This document shows positions 48,575-58,585 of a stretch of DNA of 64,000 bases, one piece after another (within the stretch, counting starts at the first letter, position 1; each line of letters opens with the position of its first letter). Source of the DNA: Legionella sheltonii (GTDB lineage: Bacteria; Pseudomonadota; Gammaproteobacteria; Legionellales; Legionellaceae); assembly GCF_026191355.1 (NCBI RefSeq), contig NZ_JAPHOQ010000004.1:62001-126000 (forward strand), given 5' to 3'. The position numbers and the translations under genes are program-made. The notes below the pieces were generated by a model. The model saw only the letters and a list, made by a program, of their open reading frames with translations, made no database searches and was not told where the DNA came from.

Positions 48575-49645
48575 ATGGCTATAAATATTCTTGCTGATGC
48601 CTCTCTTCCGGGCTTGGAGCAAGCGTTTCCCAAACCCTTTCATTTAACGAAATATCATCATCCTGAGGAAGTTTCCCAATTACTTGCCGGGAAAGAGGTG
48701 CTCTTATGCCGGGCTACACTAAAAGTCAACCAATCTTTATTAAAAAATCATTCTTTGCGTTATGTTGCTACAGCGAGTAGTGGTACCGATCATCTCGATC
48801 ATCTTTGGCTTAATTCCCAAAAAATTCAAATAATCGATGCCAAGGGCTCTAATGCACGAGCGGTTGCTGATTATGTCGTTGCTTGTCTTGCTGTATTAAA
48901 ACATCAACATCTTTTACGTGGAAATACTGCCGGCATTATTGGTCTTGGAAAGGTAGGTTCTCAAGTTGCTGCTCGTTTTCAGACAGCGGGTTTTAGAGTG
49001 TTCAGCTACGATCCACCTAAAGCAGCACGTGAGCACTCTCATAGTTGCAGTTTAGAAGAATTATATCAGGTTGACCTCATATGTATCCATGCAGAATTAC
49101 ACCATACCCCACCCTATCCAAGTGCCAATTTAATTGATGGGGATTTTTTTAACCACTTAAAACCAGGCTGCATCATAATCAATGCGGCACGTGGTGGAAT
49201 TGTCAATGAAGAAGAACTCCTTAGCACCTCAAAACCACTTATTTATTGTACTGATGTATACCTCAATGAGCCTGAGATTGACAAACGCATTATTGATAAA
49301 GCCACCATTTGTACCCCTCATATCGCGGGCCACAGTCTCGAAGCAAAATATGCTGCGGTTTCTATGGTCAGCTCAAAATTACACAAAATAGCAGGACTAC
49401 CTCTTCCACAATTTGCAGCACCTGAGTTACCTCAGCGCTTAAATTTGGAAAATGATGAATTATGGTACGAATCGATATTAAATATTTATAACCCTCTTAA
49501 AGAAACATTATTCTTAAAACAGGCTTTAGATCAAAAAAGCGCCTTCTTAAATTTGCGGAAACAGCATCAAATGCGTCATGATTTTTCTCGGTATCCTATA
49601 CCATCGCTTATGGGCAATGAAACCAAGTTATTGCTTGGAAAGTAA
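48575..49645 (+). CDS. pdxB: Erythronate-4-phosphate dehydrogenase PdxB
   Basis: Second step of the DXP-dependent pyridoxal phosphate pathway, oxidising 4-phosphoerythronate. The Rossmann motif [16 protein letters not shown] is near residue 116, and the catalytic Arg, Glu and His lie in [13 protein letters not shown] and CTPHIAGHS. The PdxB-specific C-terminal dimerisation domain follows from about residue 285. The length of 356 fits. The ATG is preceded by GGAGTAAGCG. Confidence 0.93.
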   Translation: MAINILADASLPGLEQAFPKPFHLTKYHHPEEVSQLLAGKEVLLCRATLKVNQSLLKNHSLRYVATASSGTDHLDHLWLNSQKIQIIDAKGSNARAVADYVVACLAVLKHQHLLRGNTAGIIGLGKVGSQVAARFQTAGFRVFSYDPPKAAREHSHSCSLEELYQVDLICIHAELHHTPPYPSANLIDGDFFNHLKPGCIIINAARGGIVNEEELLSTSKPLIYCTDVYLNEPEIDKRIIDKATICTPHIAGHSLEAKYAAVSMVSSKLHKIAGLPLPQFAAPELPQRLNLENDELWYESILNIYNPLKETLFLKQALDQKSAFLNLRKQHQMRHDFSRYPIPSLMGNETKLLLGK

Positions 49646-49776
49646 AAAAAATAAGGCCATTAATATCCTAATTATTGAGTTGATAGGTACGGATAAATCT
49701 AAAAATTGTCCATTGTAAATTATGAAATCAAATGATACTCTTTTTGCGATTTTTAAAAAACAAAGGAGTATGTGTT

Positions 49777-50193
49777 ATGTCTTTAGGAATAAAATTATCT
49801 ACTTTTGCAGCAGCATTAGTTCTAGCGGGTTCTGCTTTTGCAATTGATGCAAGTTGCCCTGATCTGAGTGCTCTTCAGGCAGAAGGAATCTCCATGTCTG
49901 AGCAAATTGGTAATGACTTTTACATCGGTTATTCAATGAGTAACTTCGGTTCATCTGCTGAATGGGGTTTTGCTATTGGACCAGTGCAAGCTGATTCAAG
50001 TGAAGGTGCTGTAGATGCTTCAAATCAAATTCTAGATAATATGACTACTCCTGGATTTCCTTTGGAACTCGATGAAAATGTATTAGTTTGTTTATATGAT
50101 ACAGGCAATCCTTATGTTTATTCTATTGCTGTTAGAGGTTATGCAATTAGTCCAATGAAGTTAAAGCAATACTTGTTAAAAGCCCACAAGTAA
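49777..50193 (+). CDS. Small secreted protein, DUF4949-like, paralogue 1
   Basis: 138 residues with a signal peptide (IKLSTFAAALVLAGSAFA). An upstream in-frame ATG at 49732 is ignored because AAAGGAG sits before 49777 and the signal peptide starts there. Two cysteines (ASCPDL and VCLYDTG) may form a disulfide. It matches its neighbour at 50280 along its whole length. It resembles a Legionella-restricted family (DUF4949), one member of which has been reported as a haemin-binding protein; that link is from memory and uncertain. Confidence 0.7.
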   Translation: MSLGIKLSTFAAALVLAGSAFAIDASCPDLSALQAEGISMSEQIGNDFYIGYSMSNFGSSAEWGFAIGPVQADSSEGAVDASNQILDNMTTPGFPLELDENVLVCLYDTGNPYVYSIAVRGYAISPMKLKQYLLKAHK

Positions 50194-50279
50194 AATCACC
50201 AACGCGGTACCTCTCCAGGTTCGATAGGTCAATTCAACCTGGAGTAAATTGGAGTAATTGATTTAACAAGGAATATACT

Positions 50280-50693
50280 ATGTCTTTAAAAGCAAAATTA
50301 ACCACTTTAGCAGCTGCTTTAGTTCTTACCGGATCTGCTTTTGCACAGGAAGCAGTTTGTCCTAAACTCAATGAGATTCAGTCAGTAGGAATCGAAATGG
50401 CTTCCCAACTGGCTTATAATTATTTTATTGGTTATTCAATCAACAATTACAATACCTCTTCAAGCTGGGGATTTGCTATTGGCCCTGTAGAAGCAGAATC
50501 TGAAGAAGAAACCATTGAGATAACTAACGATATTTTAGACCAGTTGACGGCGCAAGGAATTCCTGAGCATGGTAAAAACGGTGAGTTAGTGTGCTTCTAC
50601 GAAACAGGTGATCCCAATCTTTTTGCAATCGCAATCAAAGACTATGTAGATATGTCACCAATGAAGTTTAAGCAATACATCCACAAACACTAA
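50280..50693 (+). CDS. Small secreted protein, DUF4949-like, paralogue 2
   Basis: 137 residues, signal peptide ending SAFAQEA, and the same two-cysteine layout (AVCPKL, LVCFYETG). It shares YFIGYS, WGFAIGPV and SPMK(F/L)KQY with paralogue 1, so the two arose by tandem duplication. It begins 86 bp after the first. Function not known with certainty. Confidence 0.7.
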   Translation: MSLKAKLTTLAAALVLTGSAFAQEAVCPKLNEIQSVGIEMASQLAYNYFIGYSINNYNTSSSWGFAIGPVEAESEEETIEITNDILDQLTAQGIPEHGKNGELVCFYETGDPNLFAIAIKDYVDMSPMKFKQYIHKH

Positions 50694-50712
50694 GAAAATC
50701 CAGCTGGATTTT

Positions 50713-50739
50713 GTAGGCTGGGCTTAGCAGCCAGCCTAC
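50713..50739. repeat. Palindrome GTAGGCTGG/CCAGCCTAC
   Basis: Perfect 9-bp arms around a 9-base loop between two converging genes (the second paralogue and murE). It may end transcription in both directions, but it lacks a T run. Confidence 0.5.
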
Positions 50740-50777
50740 GCATTCTACAAAGCATCCATCCAATTTATGTTTTGCAT

Positions 50778-52232
50778 TTACTTTTGAATTAATCTTTTCA
50801 CTACATCCTGATCCGAAAAAGTATGTTTTACCTTACCAATTTGCTGATAAGCCTCATGTCCTTTCCCTGCAATCAAAATGACATCATGTGCATCTGCCTC
50901 ATTTAAGGCATATGCAATTGCTTCTTCACGATTAAGGAGTTGAATCACATTAGATGGGTTCGAAATTCCATGTGCTATCTGATTGACTATTACTTGTGGA
51001 TCCTCTGTGCGCGGATTATCACTGGTAATAACAATTTGATCTGCAAGTTTACTAGCAACCCTGCCCATCACAGGTCTTTTAGTTTTATCCCGATCTCCGC
51101 CGCAGCCAAATACGACCCACAAACGTCCTTTTTTTAATTGATTTAAGGTAGTTAAAGCATTTTCCAAAGCATCTGGAGTATGTGCGTAATCGACAAGTAC
51201 ATAAGGTGCATTCGCAACAATTTCCATGCGTCCTGGAGCAGCTTTTAATTGCGCCATGACGTCAATTATTTGAGAAGGTGCATAATCAGAAGCTAATAAG
51301 CTGCTCCATATGGCTAAACTGTTATATATATTAAATTGTCCTAAAGCTTTTATCCTTAATTGATGCTGTCCCCAAGGTGAATGCACTTCAATTTCAGTAC
51401 CATTAATATCCATAGACCAATTTACCGCTTTTACATCACAATCGTGTTGAATTCCATAAGTCAACTTTTTAACATGTGGCCTAAGTGCCGCTGCCATTTT
51501 TTGTTGATAGGCATCATCTTGATTAATTATCGCCCATTGCAACGATTCTCCAGCAAACAACTGTGCTTTTGCCATTGCATAATTTTCCATATTGAGATGA
51601 AAGTCCAAATGATCCAGCGTTAGATTGGTAAATATAGCCTGTGTAAACGCAACAGCATCAACACGATGTTGTGCCAACGCATGAGAAGACACTTCCATAC
51701 AAACCTGTCTTATACCTTGATTTTTGTATTGGTGTAATAATTTTTGCAAACAAAGGGAATCGGGTGTTGTGTTATCCAAAAGTTGAAGTTCGTTTACATT
51801 ACCTTGCCCAATAGTACCAATATAGGCAGCTCCCTGCCCCAGTAAATGATGGGCCTGAGCCAATTGATAAGCAATCGTTGTTTTACCATTAGTTCCAGTT
51901 ACGCCAGTTATTGACAGAAAACGCCCCGGATCCTCGTAAAAAAGTTTTGCAATAATTGCGAGTTGTGTCGCCAATTCAGGAACAGGAATACATGGGATTG
52001 TCTCAGGTAAAACACAACCCTCGGGAAAATGAGCAGGATCATAGGCAATCGCAACAGCACCTGCAGACACGGCTTTATCTATAAATAATCGACCATCAGC
52101 GGCGGCCCCAGGATAGGCAATAAATAAATCACCTGGCTGGATGCGACGACTGTCATTTTCCAGTCCAGTAATAATACAATCCGATTTTATATGAGGCATC
52201 CATGGTTTTAATAATTGTGAAAGTTTCATCAC
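50778..52232 (-). CDS. murE: UDP-MurNAc-tripeptide ligase MurE (meso-DAP adding)
   Basis: Adds meso-diaminopimelate to UDP-MurNAc-L-Ala-D-Glu in cell-wall synthesis. The P-loop GVTGTNGKTTIAYQL is near residue 108, and the DNPR motif (TSDNPRTEDP) near 408 identifies meso-DAP as the amino acid. The length of 484 is typical. It is the last gene in this dcw segment, 53 bp after ftsI. Confidence 0.96.
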   Translation of the reverse strand: MMKLSQLLKPWMPHIKSDCIITGLENDSRRIQPGDLFIAYPGAAADGRLFIDKAVSAGAVAIAYDPAHFPEGCVLPETIPCIPVPELATQLAIIAKLFYEDPGRFLSITGVTGTNGKTTIAYQLAQAHHLLGQGAAYIGTIGQGNVNELQLLDNTTPDSLCLQKLLHQYKNQGIRQVCMEVSSHALAQHRVDAVAFTQAIFTNLTLDHLDFHLNMENYAMAKAQLFAGESLQWAIINQDDAYQQKMAAALRPHVKKLTYGIQHDCDVKAVNWSMDINGTEIEVHSPWGQHQLRIKALGQFNIYNSLAIWSSLLASDYAPSQIIDVMAQLKAAPGRMEIVANAPYVLVDYAHTPDALENALTTLNQLKKGRLWVVFGCGGDRDKTKRPVMGRVASKLADQIVITSDNPRTEDPQVIVNQIAHGISNPSNVIQLLNREEAIAYALNEADAHDVILIAGKGHEAYQQIGKVKHTFSDQDVVKRLIQK

Positions 52233-52285
52233 TATTCCTAATTGTTCTAAAGTAGCCTAGATTACAATCTTATCCAAAGATCAAA

Positions 52286-53956
52286 TTACCCTACCAACTC
52301 ATCAGTAGGTATATTAAATAATCGCAAGGCTCCCGACATGACTTTAGCAAACAAAGGAGCGGCAACTGCTGCAGCATAATAACCCTTACGAGAAGGTTCA
52401 TGAATGATTACAACGACAACAAATTTGGGTTTTGAAACGGGAGCTATGCCTATAAAACTTGCAGTATATCTTCTATCTTTGTAACCATCTTTTCCTGCTA
52501 CACGCGCTGTTCCTGTTTTACCTGCCACTCGGTAACCTGGTACCCTTGCAGCTCTGCCGGTACCATCTTTACCCAAAACCGCTTCCATCATTGAAAGAAC
52601 CTGATGCGCTGTCTCCGGTTTTATCACCTGGACACCTGGAGTGGGTGGATCATTATGCAGTAACGTGACTGGAATCAATTTCCCTTGATTTGCAAAAACC
52701 ATATTGGCTTTCGCGAGCTGCAAAGCTGTAACCGACAAACCATAACCAAAACTCAAAGTAGCTAATACAAAAGGATTCGCATCTTTTACATTAACAATTC
52801 CCCCTTCACTTTCGCCAGGATAAGTACTTTCAGTTCTTTGTCCAAAACCACAACGTTGCAACAAGCCAATTAATTGTTCCGGGGGACTTGCTAACACCAT
52901 TTTCGTTACCCCAACGTTACTTGAGTGCTGCAAAATACCCGTTACATCCAGAACACCATAATTATGGATATCTCGAACGGTGTGACCATGAACAATCATC
53001 CAACTGGGATTCGTGTCAATAATTGTTGTTGGTGAAAACAAACCTGTTTCCAAAGCACTGGCAATACTAAATGTCTTAATCACTGATCCAGGTTCAAATG
53101 TATCAGTGACTGCTCTGTTCCTATAAGTATCTTTATCGTAACGTCCGCGTGAATTAGGGTTATAAGAAGGAACGTTAGCCATCGCTAAAATCTCACCGTT
53201 TTCTGTATCAACAACGACTACAGAACCCGATTTTGCGGCAAACTCTTCAACTGTTTTGTTTAATTCACTGTATGCTAAATATTGTAATCGTCGATCAATA
53301 CTTAAAGCCATATCACGTCCAGGACGTGGTTCTTTGATGACCCCTAACTCTTCGATAATTCGACCTAAACGATCTTTAATGACTCTTTTTTTTCCAACAA
53401 CACCTTTCAACCAATCTTGATATGCAAGCTCTATTCCCTCTAAACCTTGATCATCGACATTCGTGAATCCAATTAATTGGGAGATGCTATCTGAATCAGG
53501 ATAATAACGTTTGAATTCTTTCTGAAAATTAACACCAGGGATTTTTAATGTCTTTATTTTTTTAGCTAAAGGAGGAGGTAATTGCCTTTGTAGGTAGAGA
53601 AATTCTAATTCTTTATTTTCAGCATCTACTATTTTTTTGCTTAATTGTTTGGGAGTCAAATTCAAGTATTCAGCCAAAGACATAAATTGTTCTTTGTCAG
53701 GTGAAAATTCTTTAGGATTCACCCAGACAGATTCCACAGGTGTACTAATTGCCAATGGAGTACCATTCCTATCCATGATCATTCCTCTATGGGCAGGAAT
53801 ATCTACAACACGTAAGCTACGCGCATTACCTTGACCTTGTAGAAATTGGCGATGAAGTACCGTTAAATCAACCATACGCCAAATCAAAACGAGCAAAAGC
53901 AGAGAAAAAAAGGAAGATACTACAATCAGTCTATTTAAATGAGTTGAGTTTTTCAT
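52286..53956 (-). CDS. ftsI: Septal transpeptidase FtsI (PBP3)
   Basis: 556-residue class B PBP for division septum cross-linking. One N-terminal membrane helix (about 10-30), the dimerisation domain with RGMIMDRNGTPLA, then transpeptidase motifs FEPGSVIK (SxxK), SSN and KTGTAR. The position before murE and after ftsL fits. Confidence 0.96.
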   Translation of the reverse strand: MKNSTHLNRLIVVSSFFSLLLLVLIWRMVDLTVLHRQFLQGQGNARSLRVVDIPAHRGMIMDRNGTPLAISTPVESVWVNPKEFSPDKEQFMSLAEYLNLTPKQLSKKIVDAENKELEFLYLQRQLPPPLAKKIKTLKIPGVNFQKEFKRYYPDSDSISQLIGFTNVDDQGLEGIELAYQDWLKGVVGKKRVIKDRLGRIIEELGVIKEPRPGRDMALSIDRRLQYLAYSELNKTVEEFAAKSGSVVVVDTENGEILAMANVPSYNPNSRGRYDKDTYRNRAVTDTFEPGSVIKTFSIASALETGLFSPTTIIDTNPSWMIVHGHTVRDIHNYGVLDVTGILQHSSNVGVTKMVLASPPEQLIGLLQRCGFGQRTESTYPGESEGGIVNVKDANPFVLATLSFGYGLSVTALQLAKANMVFANQGKLIPVTLLHNDPPTPGVQVIKPETAHQVLSMMEAVLGKDGTGRAARVPGYRVAGKTGTARVAGKDGYKDRRYTASFIGIAPVSKPKFVVVVIIHEPSRKGYYAAAVAAPLFAKVMSGALRLFNIPTDELVG

Positions 53957-54239
53957 GGATATTTATCCATCTGTAGCCTAGGTAAGTTAACCGCATCTTC
54001 ATTAAGTCAAATGAAATCCCGCCCCTCCCAATGGAGAGAGATAAAGCTAGAGGTTGCCACCCGACTCCCCTCATCGTCCTGACAGGCCCTTCTCCCATGA
54101 AGAGAGAAGGGAAATTTCCATTAACTCGATGGAGTGCAGTCCAAAACCCCAGGTTTTATTGCACTAAAATTCCCAGGTTACTCCCAGGCTACGTTGTTCA
54201 AAACTAAAAGCCAATGGTACTCGTTTAAAACAAAAACTT
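53957..54239. other. 283-bp gap between ftsL and ftsI
   Basis: Longer than usual for the dcw cluster. No gene is seen. It contains a CCCTTCTC/GAGAAGGG hairpin (54087-54111) and C+T-rich stretches, perhaps a degenerate repeat. Transcription must cross it or restart. Confidence 0.5.
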
Positions 54240-54581
54240 CTACTGCTGGGCTTGTAACCAGTAAGTATTTTTAGCGGTTGGTAAAACCATTTGTAATTTT
54301 TCGGTAGCTAATTCCTCTACTCGCGCGGGGGTAGCCAGGCTGGCCTGTTCCAGAAGCAACTGTCCCCATTGCAACTGCAAATAGTGTGTTAATTGTTCCT
54401 GTTGCTCGACTTTATTTAAAGTCACTCGATATGAATTGGTACTGTATACCACTGCCAAAGCACTCACTAATACAGCAACTAATAATATAATCAGCATGTA
54501 TAATGATTTAGACATTTGCATATCTGCCAGTTGACCATTAAATAAAGTCCCTTGATTGATTACTCTCGCTGCAGCATTCAT
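54240..54581 (-). CDS. ftsL: Cell division protein FtsL
   Basis: 113 residues: short cytoplasmic head, one membrane helix (about 28-46), and a leucine-patterned coiled coil that pairs with FtsB in the divisome. The ATG overlaps the rsmH stop and is preceded by GGGGAG at 8-base spacing. The length and location are those of FtsL; sequence similarity of FtsL is always low. Confidence 0.88.
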   Translation of the reverse strand: MNAAARVINQGTLFNGQLADMQMSKSLYMLIILLVAVLVSALAVVYSTNSYRVTLNKVEQQEQLTHYLQLQWGQLLLEQASLATPARVEELATEKLQMVLPTAKNTYWLQAQQ

Positions 54582-55504
54582 GCTAATTTCTCCCCTATTC
54601 TCAATACAGCACTTCGAGCCCTGACGTTCTCTTTTACTTCACTTTCTTGAGGCATAATCGCCTTGCCTATTCTTTTAAAATTTGTGGTTAATTCTTCATG
54701 GCGAATCGGCACTTCCGGAGGTGGCTTTTCCCCTTGTTCTTTATCACGCATAAATTGTTTGACGATGCGATCTTCAAGAGAGTGAAAGCTAATCACTGCC
54801 AATCGACCTTTGGGTGCCAAAACATTGATGCATTGCTCCAAACAACTCTTTAAATCGTTTAGCTCTTGATTGATATGAATTCGTATCGCCTGGAACACAC
54901 GAGTTGCGGGATGCTTGTGCTTTTCCCATTTTGGATTTGCTTCCTTCACAATTTCCGCCAATTGCAAGGTTGTAGAAATGGGCGCAATGCTTCGAGCAGC
55001 CACAATCGCCTTTGCAATACGGCCTGCAAAACGCTCTTCTCCGTATAATCGGAACACAGAAGCCATTTCTTCTGCTTCTGCCTCATTAACAAATCGAGCA
55101 GCACTCATAGGTTGAGATAAGTCCATACGCATATCTAATGGCCCTTGCTGCATAAAGCTGAAACCTCTTTCAGGATTATCCAGCTGCGGTGAAGACACCC
55201 CTAGGTCCAACAAAATGCCATCCACTTTTCCCAACACGTCTGCTTCGCGAGCAAATTCTTCAATTCGTGCAAATGAGCCTTGGAAGATATGGAACCTTTT
55301 ATCCTGACCAAAATGATCTGTGGCATACGCAATTGCATCTATGTCTTTATCTATGGCATATAAACGACCCTGATCGTTTAAATGACGTAAAATTTCTCTA
55401 CTATGGCCACCTCGGCCAAACGTCCCATCAAAATAGATGCCACCACTTTTAATGGCCAAGCCTTTTATTGACTCATGAAGTAATACTGATTGATGCATTG
55501 CCAT
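54578..55504 (-). CDS. rsmH: 16S rRNA m4C1402 methyltransferase RsmH (MraW)
   Basis: 308-residue S-adenosylmethionine-dependent methyltransferase of 16S rRNA C1402. Visible motifs are [14 protein letters not shown] (AdoMet binding), [16 protein letters not shown] and [16 protein letters not shown] near residue 230. It is the second gene of the dcw segment, 13 bp after mraZ. Confidence 0.96.
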   Translation of the reverse strand: MAMHQSVLLHESIKGLAIKSGGIYFDGTFGRGGHSREILRHLNDQGRLYAIDKDIDAIAYATDHFGQDKRFHIFQGSFARIEEFAREADVLGKVDGILLDLGVSSPQLDNPERGFSFMQQGPLDMRMDLSQPMSAARFVNEAEAEEMASVFRLYGEERFAGRIAKAIVAARSIAPISTTLQLAEIVKEANPKWEKHKHPATRVFQAIRIHINQELNDLKSCLEQCINVLAPKGRLAVISFHSLEDRIVKQFMRDKEQGEKPPPEVPIRHEELTTNFKRIGKAIMPQESEVKENVRARSAVLRIGEKLA

Positions 55505-55517
55505 TTAATTGTTTCCA

Positions 55518-55985
55518 TTACAAAGAAAACGTTTTCATTTCATCAGGTAACCCACCAGTTCCAGAGCTTTCCTCAGCCAACCACTGTTCACGCCGGGTTT
55601 CCCAAAGATCCTTATTCCATACTTCAAATTTATTTCCTTGGCCTATCATCACTACATCTTTTTCCAACTGCGCATAAGTTCTTAAAACTGTAGGTAACAA
55701 CACCCTTCCATTTGCATCAAGCTCAACATCAGTCGCATGACCAATCAATAGACGCTGAATTCTTCGTGCTGCTGCATTAAAACTGGGTAATTTCTGCAAA
55801 TTATCTTCAATTATTTGCCATTGAGTCGCCGTGTAGAGCAGCAAGCATGTTTCCTCGGTATCGATAGTCACCACCAAAGGCGTTTTTTCTTCAGCACCCA
55901 ACGCGAAACGATAACGCGTAGGGATTGCTAAGCGCCCTTTAGTATCAATGGTGATGGCATTTATTCCACGAAACATGGCTTTCAT
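55518..55985 (-). CDS. mraZ: Transcriptional regulator MraZ
   Basis: 155-residue DNA-binding regulator with two SpoVT/AbrB-like domains (DTKGRLAIPTRYR near the start and DANGRVLLPTVLR in the second half). It represses the dcw operon in E. coli. The start is at 55985 or the ATG three codons later (MFRGINAI), which resembles the E. coli N-terminus; the ribosome binding site is not decisive. It is the first gene here. Confidence 0.94.
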   Translation of the reverse strand: MKAMFRGINAITIDTKGRLAIPTRYRFALGAEEKTPLVVTIDTEETCLLLYTATQWQIIEDNLQKLPSFNAAARRIQRLLIGHATDVELDANGRVLLPTVLRTYAQLEKDVVMIGQGNKFEVWNKDLWETRREQWLAEESSGTGGLPDEMKTFSL

Positions 55986-56005
55986 TTATGTGGAAGTTTT
56001 TTTCC

Positions 56006-56042
56006 CTCCACAATTCTCCACTTTTTTATTATTTTACCCCAC
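56006..56042 (-). promoter_or_regulatory. Direct repeats upstream of mraZ, candidate MraZ operator
   Basis: On the minus strand GTGGGG (56042-56037), GTGGAG (56021-56016) and GTGGAG (56011-56006) lie about 21 and 10 bp apart, close to multiples of one helical turn. MraZ binds such TGGG-type repeats before its own gene. The exact TGGGN consensus is not met in two of the copies, so this is tentative. Confidence 0.55.
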
Positions 56043-56430
56043 TTTTATACACTATAGAAACACATTTCTCCATGCGTCAAGATAAAAACCCACTTTTTAA
56101 TTAATTTATTTGGGAATTACAAAATTGATGAACAAAAACAGGGCTTTGTATGGAATTTTTGATCAAAACCAGTTGAATTAAGGTGCAGTAGAGACCACGG
56201 GATTGAATACACTTTTAAAGTTTCTGTAATTGACTTATTTAAAGCAAATATCTCTGGACAAATGTAAAGACAAACCGCAAAGATTCAACACGATTCATTG
56301 AACAAGCACTTATGACTCACGTGAATTAATTGTGGCCATCATGGCAAGTTTATATCCAAACTTAAAAGAAGATAGGATATAATAAGGTAAAGATTTTAAA
56401 AAAACTACTTTTTAAAGCCGGAGCAAAAAA

Positions 56431-57369
56431 GTGAGTCAAAACCCAAATCTAACACAAGTTCAACTCCTAATAGAAAACCTCGAAAAAACATGGGAATCTA
56501 TTGCTGACTGTAACCCATACCAAAACACTTCAAAAATGGATCGTGTTAATGACCGAATTGGGTCAATCAGAGTGGTAACTAATGACATAACACAGAAAGC
56601 TTTTTGGGATGAACAACAAGAGTTATACAAAACATTGTTACCCGAATTTAACCGATTAAAACAACAGTTCAGTCACGCATTAAACAATTTATTGCAAGTA
56701 AATAATAAGGTACATAAAGAACAATTCGAGAGAGCAGTAAAAAACTATTATCAAGGTTTAAAAGCGCTTAAGTTTTGTCAACTCATAATGGCTGAGTCTT
56801 TATCTCACCCTAATCGATTAAAAGGAGAGCAATTTCCCAAACGGATTGAGTTTTTAAATGAGCAATATGAGTTTTTGAAGCAGGAAATAGAATCATATAA
56901 AACGAATATTTGTTTGCTCGGTGACAAAAAGATTGGAAATTACATTGGTAAGCATAATGAAACCTCGCTTAAATCAATTGCTTCATTATATGAAGATGCA
57001 TACACACAATCTTGGGGTGATTGGGCATGGATAAAAAAATACTTTCGAAACAGCGACAGAGCTCAAGAAATTGAATTTTTAAATCGACTATCGAGGCAGC
57101 AGGATTGTGATGAGCTCATGCAGGTCCAAGCAGCTGCTCTAATTCATAATAAAATTCTTGCTTCAGAATTTTATGGTAGCAGCAGTCAGCTTGGCAAACT
57201 ATTAGGAAAATTTTTAGAAGGAAAAGAACACCCTGAAGGTGAATATGGCAATTTAGCTGAATTTCTTGAGCAGCATGTAGACATTAAAGAAAGTATGCCG
57301 GAAAGTTTAAAACTCTATTTTGAAGAAAACCAAGAAAAACGCAGTGCGAACACCATTTCTAGGTTTTAA
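56431..57369 (+). CDS. Unknown helical protein
   Basis: 312 residues; no family is recognised. Start GTG with GGAG at good spacing. It is nearly all helical and charged, with no signal peptide or membrane helix, and ends in KRSANTISRF. Lone genes with this make-up next to conserved blocks in Legionella are often effector candidates, but nothing decides it here. It lies between mraZ (divergent) and coaX. Confidence 0.55.
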   Translation: MSQNPNLTQVQLLIENLEKTWESIADCNPYQNTSKMDRVNDRIGSIRVVTNDITQKAFWDEQQELYKTLLPEFNRLKQQFSHALNNLLQVNNKVHKEQFERAVKNYYQGLKALKFCQLIMAESLSHPNRLKGEQFPKRIEFLNEQYEFLKQEIESYKTNICLLGDKKIGNYIGKHNETSLKSIASLYEDAYTQSWGDWAWIKKYFRNSDRAQEIEFLNRLSRQQDCDELMQVQAAALIHNKILASEFYGSSSQLGKLLGKFLEGKEHPEGEYGNLAEFLEQHVDIKESMPESLKLYFEENQEKRSANTISRF

Positions 57370-57494
57370 TTTCGATAATTAATCCAGCTTCTCAGGTGGT
57401 TCCTAAGGACAATTTGCTGAATTATAAGTTCTAATTAAAGGGTAATTGCTGCACGGTTATTTTTGAGTCACCTAATTAGGGTAAGTCCCCTTAA

Positions 57495-58262
57495 TTAATT
57501 GTTCATCAGCGCAGCTAATCTTATGCCTTGCAGAACCAGATCAGGGACGAGATGATCATACAACTCTTGTTTTTCAAATAAAGAAGCAAATCCCCCCGTA
57601 GCTAATACCAGAGCTTTTTCTGTCCCAAAGGCTTCCTGTTTCAGACGTTGAATCAATTCTCGGCAGGCACCAATTGCACCGTAAAAAACACCAGACTGAA
57701 TACTTTCTATCGTTGAACGCCCAACTGCATTTTCAATTTTTATTATTTCCACGGCAGGCAGCTTCGCCGTATTTTTTGATAAAGCATCTACTGAGAGTCT
57801 AACACCTGGCAAAATAGCCCCTCCCATATATGCTTTCTGCGCAGTAATGACACAAAAAGTGGTTGCGGTACCAAAATCAATCACAATCACGTTTTGGTTT
57901 GGATAGGTATGCGTCGCAGCAATTGCATTGGCAATTCGGTCAGCCCCCACTTCTATAGGGTTACGATATTTGATGTTCAGCCCTGTTTTAACCCCCGCTT
58001 GTAGCAGAAAGGGCTCTAAAGAAAAATACTTAACACATGCCGCACGTAGTGAATAATCAACTTGAGGAACTACAGAACAGATGCCAATTTGTTTAATTGC
58101 TTCAGGAGAGCAATTATTCTCCCTTAATACACTTTTTAAAAAAATTCCCAGTTCATCTGATGTAGTTACTTTAGATGTATGGCGAAAACGAAGCTTTATT
58201 TCTTCTCCATCAAAGACGCCACCATAGATATGAGAATTTCCAACATCAATACAAAGAATCAT
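57495..58262 (-). CDS. coaX: Type III pantothenate kinase CoaX
   Basis: First enzyme of coenzyme A synthesis, type III (ASKHA fold). MILCIDVGNSHIYGGVFDG starts the phosphate-1 motif, GADRIANAIAATHTYP follows near residue 101, and DFGTATTFCVI is the phosphate-2 site. The length of 255 is usual. It runs leftwards opposite to the preceding helical gene. Confidence 0.95.
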   Translation of the reverse strand: MILCIDVGNSHIYGGVFDGEEIKLRFRHTSKVTTSDELGIFLKSVLRENNCSPEAIKQIGICSVVPQVDYSLRAACVKYFSLEPFLLQAGVKTGLNIKYRNPIEVGADRIANAIAATHTYPNQNVIVIDFGTATTFCVITAQKAYMGGAILPGVRLSVDALSKNTAKLPAVEIIKIENAVGRSTIESIQSGVFYGAIGACRELIQRLKQEAFGTEKALVLATGGFASLFEKQELYDHLVPDLVLQGIRLAALMNN

Positions 58263-58585
58263 AATGCCACATGTTTGTTTTTTAAAAATAGGATAGTAAA
58301 TTGTGATTCCCTGATTAGCAAGGTGTTATTTGAAAAAACGACTACCGGGTCTGTTTACACTTTGTCACCATATGCACCCAGGGTCTCCACGCTTTAGTAT
58401 TATGTTCATTGGAGATCCCTTGTTGCACTCGGATGATGGGAGTAGGTAAAAATGAAGGGAAGTAGAATTAGAAGCAAATCCTATAAAAAAAGCCCTGCTT
58501 ATGCAGGGCAGTTGTAGTGATTGATATGTTTTTTATTCACGTTAATTTGACACAATCTTGAAAACGCTCTCTGCTGTCAAATGAA
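58263..58585. other. 323-bp gap between coaX and the L,D-transpeptidase gene
   Basis: Holds the coaX upstream region and the terminator at 58484-58509 of the L,D-transpeptidase gene. No other gene is supported. Confidence 0.5.
58484..58509 (-). terminator. Rho-independent terminator of the L,D-transpeptidase gene
   Basis: On the minus strand a perfect 7-bp stem GCCCTGC/GCAGGGC with a 4-base loop is followed directly by a T run (58491-58485). This is the clearest intrinsic terminator of the window and lies 76 bp past the stop at 58586. Confidence 0.88.
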
